Shown: piece after piece, positions 36,636 through 44,809 of the stretch | Numbering within the stretch: position 1 is the first letter of the stretch | How the letters are laid out: every line of letters begins with the position of its first letter | Assembly (NCBI GenBank): GCA_034521465.1 | Contig: JAXHMN010000016.1 | Location: forward strand, 558,001-622,000 | Direction: 5' to 3' | DNA length: 64,000 nucleotides | From: SURF-28 sp034521465 | GTDB lineage: Bacteria; Bacteroidota; Ignavibacteria; Ignavibacteriales; Melioribacteraceae | Position numbers and translations under genes: made by a program | The notes under the pieces: model-generated | Seen by the model: only the letters and a program-made list of their open reading frames with translations | Databases searched by the model: none | Told to the model about the DNA's origin: nothing

Positions 36636-36970
36636 AAAAAGAACTTGATGGATTTACAAATATTTGCAAATTAGGTGATCTACGTGAAAAAGTGGGAAAA
36701 CGATTTTTTGTAGGAGATGTAGAAATTGCCGTATTTAAAGTTGACGGAAAAATTTACGCACTCAATAATGTTTGTCCGCATCAACACTCGGCTTTAATTT
36801 ATGATGGATTTATTGAAGACTGTAAAGTTGTTTGCCCGGCACACGGTTGGGAGTTTAATCTTACAGATGGCAGAATGGCAAACGGAAGAAATGGTCTGGA
36901 TTCATACAAAGTAAAAATTATTGATGACGATGTCTATGTAAAAGTAGTTAAGAAAGAAATGAAATGGTAA
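36632..36970 (+). CDS. Rieske-type [2Fe-2S] ferredoxin
   Basis: A single Rieske domain of 112 residues. The cluster ligands are in CPHQHSALIYDG (Cys-x-His) and CPAHGWEFNLTDG (Cys-x2-His). It resembles NirD or the ferredoxin components of oxygenases but has no extra domain. The ATG overlaps the MBL hydrolase stop by 4 bases. The MBL-Rieske pairing suggests a shared redox or catabolic step, otherwise unknown. Confidence 0.9.
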   Translation: MKKELDGFTNICKLGDLREKVGKRFFVGDVEIAVFKVDGKIYALNNVCPHQHSALIYDGFIEDCKVVCPAHGWEFNLTDGRMANGRNGLDSYKVKIIDDDVYVKVVKKEMKW

Positions 36971-37010
36971 CGCATCGACTTTGCTCGGAGTTGGCTATAA
37001 CTATAATAAG

Positions 37011-37922
37011 ATGAACAATGAACAAATCATCCATATCGCTAATGAATTGGGCTTTGAACTCGTCGGATTTTCAAAAGCCGAAAAGCTTGATAAAGAAATT
37101 TCCCAATTAAAAGAATGGCAAAATCGTGGTTACCAAGCCGGAATGAAATATATGGAGCGCAACATTGATAAACGCGAGAATGTGTCAAAAATTTTACCCG
37201 GTGCTAAAAGTATTATCTCACTCGGAATTAATTATCACACCAATGAAGAATACGAAAACAAAAGCGCTCATGGAAAAGTATCTCGCTATGCTTGGGGAAA
37301 AGATTATCATTTAATTGTGTGGGAAAAACTTGACGAGTTTGTGGAAAAGTGTAAAGAAATTGATAGTTGCTTTGAAGCAAAAACTTACATTGATACTGGT
37401 CCCGTAATGGATAAAGCTTGGGCAGTAAAATCCGGAATCGGCTGGCTGGGTAAACACACAAATGTTATATCGCGTGAGATAGGCAGTTGGTTTTTCATCG
37501 CAAATGTAATTGCAAATATTGAATTTGACTATAACGAACCGATAGAAGATTTCTGCGGTTCATGCACAGCTTGTCTGGATGCTTGCCCGACCGGAGCTAT
37601 TGTGGACGAATATATTGTCGATTCAAATAAATGTATCTCCTATTTGACAATTGAAAACAAAGGCGAGATTCCAAACGAATTTAAAGGTAAATTTGAGAAT
37701 TGGATTTTTGGCTGTGATATTTGTCAGGATGTTTGTCCGTGGAATGATAAATTTCCGCGCGAAACTTTAGAACCGGAGTTTCATCCACGCGAAAAAGAAT
37801 TAAATCTTAATACGTTCGATGAAATGACAAATAGCCAATTTAAAAAGAAATTCGGCAACAGTCCGATAAGCAGAGCTCGATTAAAAGGAATGAGAAGAAA
37901 CGCAAATTTTCTAAAAAAATGA
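37011..37922 (+). CDS. queG: epoxyqueuosine reductase
   Basis: QueG reduces epoxyqueuosine to queuosine in tRNA using cobalamin and two 4Fe-4S clusters. ATG 37011 gives MNNEQIIHIANELGFELVGF; an upstream in-frame start has no support. Motifs are WQNRGYQAGMKYMERN, YIDTGPVMDKAWAVKSGIGW (with the catalytic Asp), CGSCTACLDACPTGAI and CDICQDVCPWN. Intact at 303 residues; QueG proteins with a further C-terminal HEAT domain are longer. The next gene overlaps its stop by 4 bases. Confidence 0.95.
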   Translation: MNNEQIIHIANELGFELVGFSKAEKLDKEISQLKEWQNRGYQAGMKYMERNIDKRENVSKILPGAKSIISLGINYHTNEEYENKSAHGKVSRYAWGKDYHLIVWEKLDEFVEKCKEIDSCFEAKTYIDTGPVMDKAWAVKSGIGWLGKHTNVISREIGSWFFIANVIANIEFDYNEPIEDFCGSCTACLDACPTGAIVDEYIVDSNKCISYLTIENKGEIPNEFKGKFENWIFGCDICQDVCPWNDKFPRETLEPEFHPREKELNLNTFDEMTNSQFKKKFGNSPISRARLKGMRRNANFLKK

Positions 37923-38878
37923 TTTTCACATTTGAAAAATATCTAAAGAGTAGAGACAACGTAATTTGCGTTGATGCAAACTTTCCCGCAAAGCTGCAGA
38001 TAAGCCATTGGCCAGATCATTCCACACCGGATGAATTATTTGCAGATACTTCCACTGAAATGGCATTTAAGTTGATTGAATCGGAAAAGAAATATGAATA
38101 TTTGAAGGGAATAAATGTTGTCTCAAATAATCATTATGATTCCGATGGAGTAATCGCCGCTTTTGTTTTAATCGATCCGCATTTTGCTTCTGCAAATAAA
38201 CAAGCATTGATTAACGTTGCATTGACAAGTGATTTTTATGAATTTACAACCGAAGATGCATTAAAGGCAGATGTTGTATTGACTAATCTCATCGATAAAG
38301 AAAAAAGTTTATTCAAAGAATTAATTAAGAATGAACCTTTTCCTAATGCAGCTCAATTAATTTATGAAAAGGCATTTCAACTGCTGCCGAAATTAATTCA
38401 AAATATAGACGACTACGAGGAACAATGGAAAGATGATTTTGAGTGGCATCAAAAATCCGAAAATTCATTTGCTAATCAGCAATCGGTTTTTAGTGATTAC
38501 GGAGATATTAAACTTTCGGTTATTGAATCGGATTTTAAAATTCATCCGGTTGTAAAAGTTACGCATGCAAAGTTTGATATAATTTTATCGTCAATTCGCC
38601 GGGCAGAGGGAAGAATGTACGAACTAACTTATAAACCGTACACATGGCATTCCACCACACGACAGGATCAAGTCGAAAGAAAGAGTTTTGAATCTTTAGT
38701 GCAAAATTTGAATCAAATAGAAATGAATAATAACGGGAAATGGAAAGTGCTGGGAAAAGACCCGGTTTCCGAATGGAATTACAAATTGCATTTCTCGAAT
38801 GAAAAATTTGAGTTAATCCCGAGTAAATTAGAAGTTTTTGAGTTAGAGAATATTTTATTTGACTATTTTTTTGAGTAA
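37919..38878 (+). CDS. DUF6687 family protein
   Basis: The N-terminal part matches the DUF6687 pattern as I know it: ICVDANFPAKLQISHWPDH, TPDELFADTSTEMAFKL and VVSNNHYDSDGVIAAFVLI. The NNHYDSDG segment recalls DHH-type phosphoesterase metal motifs, but no full DHH set is visible. There is no signal peptide or membrane segment, so it is probably cytoplasmic. Intact at 319 residues. It overlaps queG by 4 bases and precedes trxB by 15, which gives no clear function. Confidence 0.7.
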   Translation: MIFTFEKYLKSRDNVICVDANFPAKLQISHWPDHSTPDELFADTSTEMAFKLIESEKKYEYLKGINVVSNNHYDSDGVIAAFVLIDPHFASANKQALINVALTSDFYEFTTEDALKADVVLTNLIDKEKSLFKELIKNEPFPNAAQLIYEKAFQLLPKLIQNIDDYEEQWKDDFEWHQKSENSFANQQSVFSDYGDIKLSVIESDFKIHPVVKVTHAKFDIILSSIRRAEGRMYELTYKPYTWHSTTRQDQVERKSFESLVQNLNQIEMNNNGKWKVLGKDPVSEWNYKLHFSNEKFELIPSKLEVFELENILFDYFFE

Positions 38879-38893
38879 TTACGGAGTATTATT

Positions 38894-39843
38894 ATGGCAG
38901 AAAATCAGCATAAAGTGATAATTATCGGTTCCGGTCCTGCAGGATTAACAGCGGCACTTTATAACGCAAGAGCAAATCTAGAACCTGTTGTTTTTGAGGG
39001 GATGCAGCCCGGCGGACAGTTAACAATTACAACGGAAGTTGAAAACTATCCTGGATTTGAAGAAGGGATTCAAGGTCCGGAGTTAATGGATGTGATGCGT
39101 AAACAAGCGCAAAGATTTGGTGCAAAAGCATTTTTCAAACAAGTTACAAAAGTTGATTTTTCAGAAAGACCCTTTAAAATTTGGGCAGAAAAAGAACTCC
39201 ACACAGCGGATGCTGTAATTATTTCAACCGGTGCAACCGCAAAGTGGCTTGGTATCCCGAGTGAAGAGAAGTACAAAGGTTACGGAGTTTCGGCTTGTGC
39301 AACATGCGATGGATTTTTCTTCAAGGATCAAAAAGTAATCGTGATCGGCGGCGGTGACTCTGCGATGGAAGAAGCAAACTATTTAACTAAGTTTGCTTCC
39401 GAGGTAAAGATTATTCATAGAAGAGAAGAATTCCGGGCATCTCGTATTATGCTTGAACGTGCGCAGAAGAATCCTAAAATTAAATTTGTTACAAATTCTG
39501 TAGTAAAGGAAATTTTGGGTGAAGAAAAAATGGGACAGAAAAAAGTAACCGGTGCAATTCTTGAAAATACAGAGTCCGGTGAAACTGAGGAAGTTGAAGT
39601 TGACGGAGTCTTTTTGGCAATCGGCCACAAACCTAACACGGAATTGTTTACCGGGTTTTAAAAACCGACGAAACCGGCTACATCGATGTAAAAGGATCGT
39701 CAACTTATACAAATATTGAAGGTGTATTTGCCGCAGGGGACGTTGCTGATAATGTTTATCGTCAAGCAGTAACTGCAGCGGGAATGGGCTGCCGTGCTGC
39801 AATTGATGCAGAACGTTGGCTGGCAGAGCAGGGTATTGAATAA
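38894..39843 (+). CDS. trxB: thioredoxin reductase (one frameshift)
   Basis: TrxB passes electrons from NADPH to thioredoxin. It has the FAD motif VIIIGSGPAGLTAALYNAR, PGGQLTITTEVENYPGF, the redox pair CATCDG (about residues 136-141), the NADPH motif VIVIGGGDSAMEEANYL and HRREEFRAS. The frame changes near 39656 (one base missing in a T/A run) and resumes with KTDETGYIDVKGSS and GVFAAGDVADNVYRQAVTAA. About 316 residues, as usual. A terminator follows. Confidence 0.95.
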
Positions 39844-39859
39844 TTATTTGTAGGACTTT

Positions 39860-39893
39860 AAAAGGAAGTCTGCTTTATTGCGGACTTCCTTTT
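39860..39893. terminator. bidirectional terminator between trxB and the convergent membrane protein
   Basis: AAAAGGAAGTCTGC (39860-39873) pairs with GCGGACTTCCTTTT (39880-39893), with one T-G pair around a 6-base loop. A-rich and T-rich flanks allow use from both sides. Confidence 0.8.
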
Positions 39894-39907
39894 CATAGTT
39901 TCTTCAA

Positions 39908-40249
39908 TTACATATCAGATTTTTCAAACCGCTTACTTAGATAAAAAGCGACAATAAACCCCAATCCGGTTAATGTGAATATTAAGAACGGAACCCAAGC
40001 TTCGTGACCGGTATATTCCTCAATGAGCATTCCAATTCCCATACCTAACCCGAAAAAGAAAACCACTACACCAATTTTTAACATTAACAATGGATCACGC
40101 TTTTTATCGTATAAAGCAAGCATCTGTTCAGGCGTTAAACCCTTTTCAATTATTGTTGAGCGTTCTCTGTATCTCAAATAAAAATAACTAATTGAGATAG
40201 CTGCTATAGTTAAAAATATTATCGGAACTACTATTACTTCAGAACCCAT
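39908..40249 (-). CDS. small three-helix membrane protein (DUF6249-like)
   Basis: The 113-residue protein has three membrane helices (VVPIIFLTIAAISISYFYL, IGVVVFFFGLGMGIGMLI, VPFLIFTLTGLGFIVAFYL) and, between the first two, a cytoplasmic segment IEKGLTPEQMLALYDKKRD, the mark of DUF6249-type proteins that often sit beside ECF sigma genes. It is divergent from the sigma gene at 40429, and GGAG precedes its start. It probably belongs to the same stress regulon, but the function is unknown. Confidence 0.75.
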   Translation of the reverse strand: MGSEVIVVPIIFLTIAAISISYFYLRYRERSTIIEKGLTPEQMLALYDKKRDPLLMLKIGVVVFFFGLGMGIGMLIEEYTGHEAWVPFLIFTLTGLGFIVAFYLSKRFEKSDM

Positions 40250-40370
40250 TTTATTCTCCTTTAATTGTTTCTAAAACTTTGGACTGATTTCTAAAAAAAA
40301 GGTTACACCATCAAAAATATTGTTGCTCTTTCAATTATTCTTTTTGTTATTATGACTAAGCGGATTACAC

Positions 40371-40416
40371 AAAAGTTACAAATGGATTCTTGTAACCTTT
40401 TCATAAAAACTTTGTC
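40371..40416 (+). promoter_or_regulatory. ECF-type autoregulated promoter of the sigma gene
   Basis: TGTAACC (40391-40397) is a Bacteroidota ECF-type -35, followed after a 17-base spacer by GTC at 40414-40416 of the -10 (TTGTCATAA). AAAAGTTACAA (40371-40381) and TTGTAACCTTTT (40390-40401) form a near-perfect inverted repeat over the -35. Another GGTTACA lies at 40299-40305 toward the divergent gene. The predicted transcript starts 4-6 bases before the ATG. Confidence 0.6.
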
Positions 40417-40428
40417 ATAATTAATGAA

Positions 40429-40995
40429 ATGAGAAATTTGACAGACGAACAAATAATTGAATCGATTAAGAAGGGGAATAAATCAGATTTTTCTCTTTTA
40501 GTTGATAGGTATAAAGATAGGGCTTTTTCTTTATTGAACAGAATGCTTAAAAATGAAATGGACGCAGAAGAAGCTCTGCAGGACTGCTTTATGAAAGTTT
40601 ATAATTCGCTTGAAGATTTTCGTTTCGAATCTAAGTTCTCAACTTGGTTGTATAAAATAACATATAATACAGGTCTAACTGTATTGGCAAATAAGAAAAG
40701 ACAAATCGAAAAAGAGATGTCATCAATAGAAGACCACTTTGATCTTGGTGAAGATGATGACCAAATTTATTCGGAAGCGGAAAATGCTAAAGAGTACACC
40801 TTAAGACTTGTTGATAAATTGCCGCCGAGAAATGCTCTTGTTTTAATTATGTTTTATATTGACGATATGTCACTCAAAGATATCAGCGAAGTTTTGGATA
40901 TTTCGATCGTCAACGTGAAAGTAATGCTGCACCGTTCGAGAAACAGTTTAAGGGATTTAATTCTTAAACACGACTACCAAAAGGAAATGTTATGA
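40429..40995 (+). CDS. ECF-type RNA polymerase sigma factor
   Basis: The 188-residue protein has sigma region 2 (FSLLVDRYKDRAFSLLNRML, EDALQDCF-like AEEALQDCFMKVYNSL, FESKFSTWLYKITYNTGL) and region 4 with a helix-turn-helix (LPPRNALVLIMFYIDDMSLK, EVLDISIVNVKVMLHRSRNS). No other domain is present, so it is extracytoplasmic-function type. The next gene, a membrane anti-sigma, overlaps its stop by 4 bases. The upstream promoter-like element suggests autoregulation. Confidence 0.93.
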   Translation: MRNLTDEQIIESIKKGNKSDFSLLVDRYKDRAFSLLNRMLKNEMDAEEALQDCFMKVYNSLEDFRFESKFSTWLYKITYNTGLTVLANKKRQIEKEMSSIEDHFDLGEDDDQIYSEAENAKEYTLRLVDKLPPRNALVLIMFYIDDMSLKDISEVLDISIVNVKVMLHRSRNSLRDLILKHDYQKEML

Positions 40996-41525
40996 AAAAA
41001 TTGACCGATGAAATATTGAACAAATATCTCGACAATGAAATTTCCACAAGCGAGCTGACTGAGTTGAAAACGTATTTATCCAATAATCCGGGTGATGCGG
41101 AAAAATTCAAAGCGCACAAACTTGTTGATGAAGTTCTTCGAAAAATGGAGTATGAATCAGCTCCCGATAATTTTACGGTTAATTTAATGGAGAAGCTTTC
41201 AAAGATTATCTCCGAGAAACCGAAAAAGCATTATTTTATTTGGGCAGTGTTTAGTTTTTTAGGAATCTCGTTTATTGGTATTTTGTTCTTCGGTCTAACA
41301 AATCTTACGCCGGCCCAATCTTCCAACACAGACGATGTGTTTGTTAGGATTGGAGAGGGGTTGGATAAATTAGTTCCAAGAATCGATTCTCTGAGTTTTT
41401 CAATTAACCCGGATTTGCTAATGCTGATTGTATCAACATTATTTCTTGTAACACTAATTGCAGCTTATGTAATGATAAATTCCCACAAAGCATTTAAGGA
41501 AAAAATCGAAAACTTTTCTCACTGA
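40992..41525 (+). CDS. membrane anti-sigma factor candidate
   Basis: Residues 1-75 resemble the cytoplasmic domain of anti-sigma factors (LTDEILNKYLDNEISTSELT, HKLVDEVLRKME). No zinc-binding HxxxCxxC is present. Two membrane helices follow at about 83-103 (FIWAVFSFLGISFIGILFF) and 138-160 (LLMLIVSTLFLVTLIAAYV), with a short loop between them. It overlaps the sigma gene by 4 bases, so the pair is made together. Assignment rests on position and layout. Confidence 0.8.
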   Translation: MKKLTDEILNKYLDNEISTSELTELKTYLSNNPGDAEKFKAHKLVDEVLRKMEYESAPDNFTVNLMEKLSKIISEKPKKHYFIWAVFSFLGISFIGILFFGLTNLTPAQSSNTDDVFVRIGEGLDKLVPRIDSLSFSINPDLLMLIVSTLFLVTLIAAYVMINSHKAFKEKIENFSH

Positions 41526-41590
41526 GAAAATCAAATTGCCTTTCGTAATAGTGATACATATTTTTGTTCACTCACTTAATCCAATTTAAA

Positions 41591-42499
41591 ATGAATACAA
41601 AATCAGGTTACGTAACTATAATCGGTAAACCGAATGCCGGTAAATCTACTTTAATGAATTCTCTCATTGGAGAACGTTTATCGATAATAACAAGTAAACC
41701 ACAGACAACTCGTAAAAATATTCTCGGAATTGTATCTGACGAACTTCATCAGATAATATTCTTAGATACACCGGGTATTTTGAAACCGGCATATCTGCTT
41801 CAAGAAAAGATGGTTGAATATATTGAGCAAGCTCTTAAAGATGCGGATATAATTGTTGTTCTATTCGATATAGACAAAGACTCGAACGGAAAAGAAATAC
41901 TTGAGGATGATGAACTTTTTAAGTTATTAAAAAATAACAAAAAGAAAAAAATTGCAGCTATAAACAAAATCGATCTATCAAACGATATTAAAGTTGAGCA
42001 GTTGATTCGAAAAATTGAAAACGCAAAGCTGTTTGATTCTGTTATAATGATTTCTGCTCACCTCGGGTTTAATGTACCGGAACTTCTCTCAAAAATTAAA
42101 GAGTATCTTCCGGTCGGTCCAAAGTACTATCCCGATGATCAGCTAACAACCGAGAATGAACGGTTTTTTGTTACGGAAATAATCCGGGAAAAACTGTTTG
42201 AACAATACAAAGATGAAATTCCATTCAGCACTGAAGTCCTAATAGAAGAATTCAAAGAACGCGGGAATGCGAAGGATTACATTTCGGCATCAATAGTTGT
42301 TGAAAAGGAGACTCAAAAACCAATTATTATCGGTAAAGGCGGCGAAGCAATTAAAAGATTGGGCAAAATTTCACGAAATGCGATTGAGGCATTTTTGCAA
42401 AGAGAAATTTTCCTAGAACTGCGAGTAAAAGTAAGACCTAAGTGGCGAAGCAATCCTAATCTTCTAAAGAATTTTGGTTACTCAACAGATAATGACTAA
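41591..42499 (+). CDS. era: GTPase Era
   Basis: Era binds 16S rRNA and helps 30S assembly. It has the GTP motifs IIGKPNAGKSTLMNSLIGE (G1), TSKPQTTRKN (G2), FLDTPGI (G3) and NKID (G4), then a C-terminal KH domain with KPIIIGKGGEAIKRLG and LELRVKVRPKWR. ATG 41591 starts the conserved part; an upstream in-frame start at 41564 adds nine unconserved residues. Intact at 302 residues. The EamA transporter overlaps its end by 8 bases. Confidence 0.96.
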   Translation: MNTKSGYVTIIGKPNAGKSTLMNSLIGERLSIITSKPQTTRKNILGIVSDELHQIIFLDTPGILKPAYLLQEKMVEYIEQALKDADIIVVLFDIDKDSNGKEILEDDELFKLLKNNKKKKIAAINKIDLSNDIKVEQLIRKIENAKLFDSVIMISAHLGFNVPELLSKIKEYLPVGPKYYPDDQLTTENERFFVTEIIREKLFEQYKDEIPFSTEVLIEEFKERGNAKDYISASIVVEKETQKPIIIGKGGEAIKRLGKISRNAIEAFLQREIFLELRVKVRPKWRSNPNLLKNFGYSTDND

Positions 42500-43439
42500 C
42501 TCTTCTGTACCCGGCAGAAAATATCTTGGTGAAGCAGCTCTTCTGTTAGCTACAATTATTTGGGGTGGAACGTTTGTCATAATTAAAAACTCTCTGGATG
42601 ATGTCTCCCCAATGCTCTTCATAACATTCCGCTTTTCTCTTGCTGCAATTTTGTTGATACCTATTTTCTTGTTGCGCAAAAAACATTTTTCAAAAGAACT
42701 TCTGTATGGGGGAATGATACTTGGAGTTTTTCTCTTTCTCGGGTTCTCTACTCAAACAGTTGGATTAAAATTCACAACTGCTTCGCGATCGGGATTTATC
42801 ACAGGGCTGATGGTTGTTTTTACACCAATTCTACAATTGATTATTAAAAGAAAACCACCAACCAAAGGTGCAATAGTCGGAACAATACTCGTCTTTCTTG
42901 GGTTAGCGTTTCTCAGTTCCGGCGGCAACTCCATTTTTACTCTTTTTACCGAACTTGGAAGTAATTTCAATTTCGGTGATTTTATGACGCTTCTTTGTGC
43001 AATCTTTTTTGCTTTTCAAATTGTTTACATAGATATAATTTCACGTAAATATGATTTTTGGTCGCTTCTTTTTGTGCAGTTAGCAACCGTTGCAGTCCTA
43101 GGAATATTATCAACTTTGTTGTTTGACGTAACATCAATTGAAAAGATGAAATTTGTTTCTACAGATTACTTATGGTTTGGAGTACTCTACACTGGGTTGC
43201 TTGCTACTTTAGTTAACATTGCAATTCAAACAAAATTTCAAAAAGAAGTTACACCGACAAAAGCCGGAATAATTTATTCATTTGAACCGGTCTTTGCCGC
43301 AACGTTCGCATTCTTTTTATTAAATGAGAAAATCACTAATTTTGGCTTCGTCGGCGGTGCGTTAATCTTCCTTGGTTTAATTGTTTCCGAAGCATATGAT
43401 AATTTCAAATTAGCTTATGAGCGACATAAAAAGAGTTGA
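42492..43439 (+). CDS. EamA/DMT superfamily transporter
   Basis: A ten-helix drug/metabolite-type exporter with two EamA repeats: LLLATIIWGGTFVIIKNSL opens the first and LWFGVLYTGLLATLVNIAIQ the second, ending in PVFAATFAFFLLNEKITNFG, the EamA signature. ATG 42492 overlaps the era stop; a TTG at 42474 is less likely. Intact at about 315 residues. Substrate unknown; amino acids or metabolites are typical. Confidence 0.88.
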   Translation: MTNSSVPGRKYLGEAALLLATIIWGGTFVIIKNSLDDVSPMLFITFRFSLAAILLIPIFLLRKKHFSKELLYGGMILGVFLFLGFSTQTVGLKFTTASRSGFITGLMVVFTPILQLIIKRKPPTKGAIVGTILVFLGLAFLSSGGNSIFTLFTELGSNFNFGDFMTLLCAIFFAFQIVYIDIISRKYDFWSLLFVQLATVAVLGILSTLLFDVTSIEKMKFVSTDYLWFGVLYTGLLATLVNIAIQTKFQKEVTPTKAGIIYSFEPVFAATFAFFLLNEKITNFGFVGGALIFLGLIVSEAYDNFKLAYERHKKS

Positions 43440-43698
43440 AATAATTGCAAAAGGTTTGGTGCAAGGTGTCGGATTCCGTTGGTTTGTTTCTAGAAATGCA
43501 CAATCGCTCGGATTAAAAGGGTATGTTAAAAACCTGATGTCCGGTGAAGTTTTCACGATTGCAGAAGGTGAAAAACATTTGTTGGAAGAGTTGTTTAAGA
43601 AAATTAAAATTGGACCGATGAGCGCGGATGTGAGGGATATAAATATTAAATGGCGCGAGCCGCAAAACGAATTTACAAGTTTCGAGATAAGACATTGA
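43417..43698 (+). CDS. acylphosphatase
   Basis: It hydrolyses carboxyl-phosphate bonds such as acetyl phosphate. The signature is GLVQGVGFRWFVSRNAQSLG with the catalytic Arg (about residue 22), followed by LKGYVKNLMSGEVFTIAEGE with the catalytic Asn. Intact at 93 residues, the usual size. It overlaps the EamA gene by 23 bases and ispF by 4, so it is embedded in the operon. Confidence 0.93.
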   Translation: MSDIKRVEIIAKGLVQGVGFRWFVSRNAQSLGLKGYVKNLMSGEVFTIAEGEKHLLEELFKKIKIGPMSADVRDINIKWREPQNEFTSFEIRH

Positions 43699-44186
43699 AC
43701 ATTCCTTTTAGAACCGGTTTTGGATACGATGTTCATCAGTTTACCGATGGACGAAAACTCTTTTTGGGCGGAATTGAAATACCTCACTCAAAAGGGTTGA
43801 AAGGGCATTCAGATGCCGATGCTCTTCTCCACGCAATAACCGATGCATTGCTCGGCGCTCTAGCCATAGGTGATATCGGGACTCATTTTCCTGACGATGA
43901 TCCCAAGTATAAAAATATCAAAAGTAAAATTTTACTTAGCGAATCATACGAATTGATTAAGCAAAAAAAATATTTGTTGGGAAATATAGACTCTACAGTC
44001 GTTGCCGAACAGCCGAAATTAAAACCTTACATATCAAAGATGCAGCAAAGTATTGCAGATATTTTGAAAATAGAGCCCAACCAAGTATCAATAAAAGCGA
44101 CAACTTCCGAGAAGATGGGATTCGTAGGTGAGGAGAGAGGAATAAAAGTTTTTGCAACCGTGTTAATTTATAAAGACGAGAGCTAA
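43695..44186 (+). CDS. ispF: 2-C-methyl-D-erythritol 2,4-cyclodiphosphate synthase
   Basis: IspF is a zinc enzyme of the MEP isoprenoid pathway. The likely start is TTG 43695, overlapping the acylphosphatase stop (TTGA), giving MNIPFRTGFGYDVHQF with metal ligands Asp and His. Next come FLGGIEIPHSKGLKGHSDAD with the third His, ITDALLGALAIGDIGTHFPD, STVVAEQPKLKPYI and IKATTSEKMGFVGEERGI. About 163 residues. An in-frame ATG at 43650 would add residues lying inside the previous gene. Confidence 0.95.
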   Translation: MNIPFRTGFGYDVHQFTDGRKLFLGGIEIPHSKGLKGHSDADALLHAITDALLGALAIGDIGTHFPDDDPKYKNIKSKILLSESYELIKQKKYLLGNIDSTVVAEQPKLKPYISKMQQSIADILKIEPNQVSIKATTSEKMGFVGEERGIKVFATVLIYKDES

Positions 44187-44809
44187 TGTTAGAAGAAATT
44201 TTTTCATATATAGGTTCTGTTGATACCGGGGTTATATATTTAATTCTTTTTGCCTTCGCATTTACAGAGAATGTTTTCCCCCCTTCACCAAGTGACGTAG
44301 TTGTAGTTGTTGGTTCATCTTTAATTGCAACTACAGAGATTGCATACATTCCAATTTTGTTTATTACCAGCATTGGCAGCGCGCTTGGATTTGTTTTGAT
44401 GTACTATATCGGAATGTTATTCGGCGAAAAGCTTTTGCGCAGAGGAAAAATTAAATTTATTCATCAAGATGATATTGATAAAGCCGATAGATGGTTTAAT
44501 AGGTGGGGCTATAAATTAATTCTTGCTAATCGTTTTCTGCCGGGCACACGTTCGGTCATAAGTTTTTTCTCTGGGGTTCATGAATTAAATGTTTGGAGAA
44601 CTTTTTTGTATGCGGCAATAAGCGCTTTTTTGTGGAATGCTATCATTATTTGGCTGGGAATGTTAGTCGGGAATAATGTTCCGTTAATTGATTATTATTT
44701 GAATACATATTCCACCGCAATTGGAAGTCTTACATTTTTGATTTTTGCCGGGATACTCATAAAAATATTTTGGCGAAAGAAAAAAGAAAAAGCCGCACGT
44801 CATGAATGA
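44186..44809 (+). CDS. DedA family membrane protein
   Basis: DedA proteins flip lipids such as undecaprenyl phosphate or phosphatidylethanolamine across the inner membrane. This 207-residue protein has the family marks ENVFPPSPSDVVVVVG at the N-terminus, LGFVLMYYIGMLFGEKLL and RWGYKLILANRFLPGTRSVI with the conserved Arg, followed by FFSGVHELNVWRTFLYAAI. The ATG overlaps the ispF stop (TAATG). Intact. Confidence 0.92.
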   Translation: MLEEIFSYIGSVDTGVIYLILFAFAFTENVFPPSPSDVVVVVGSSLIATTEIAYIPILFITSIGSALGFVLMYYIGMLFGEKLLRRGKIKFIHQDDIDKADRWFNRWGYKLILANRFLPGTRSVISFFSGVHELNVWRTFLYAAISAFLWNAIIIWLGMLVGNNVPLIDYYLNTYSTAIGSLTFLIFAGILIKIFWRKKKEKAARHE

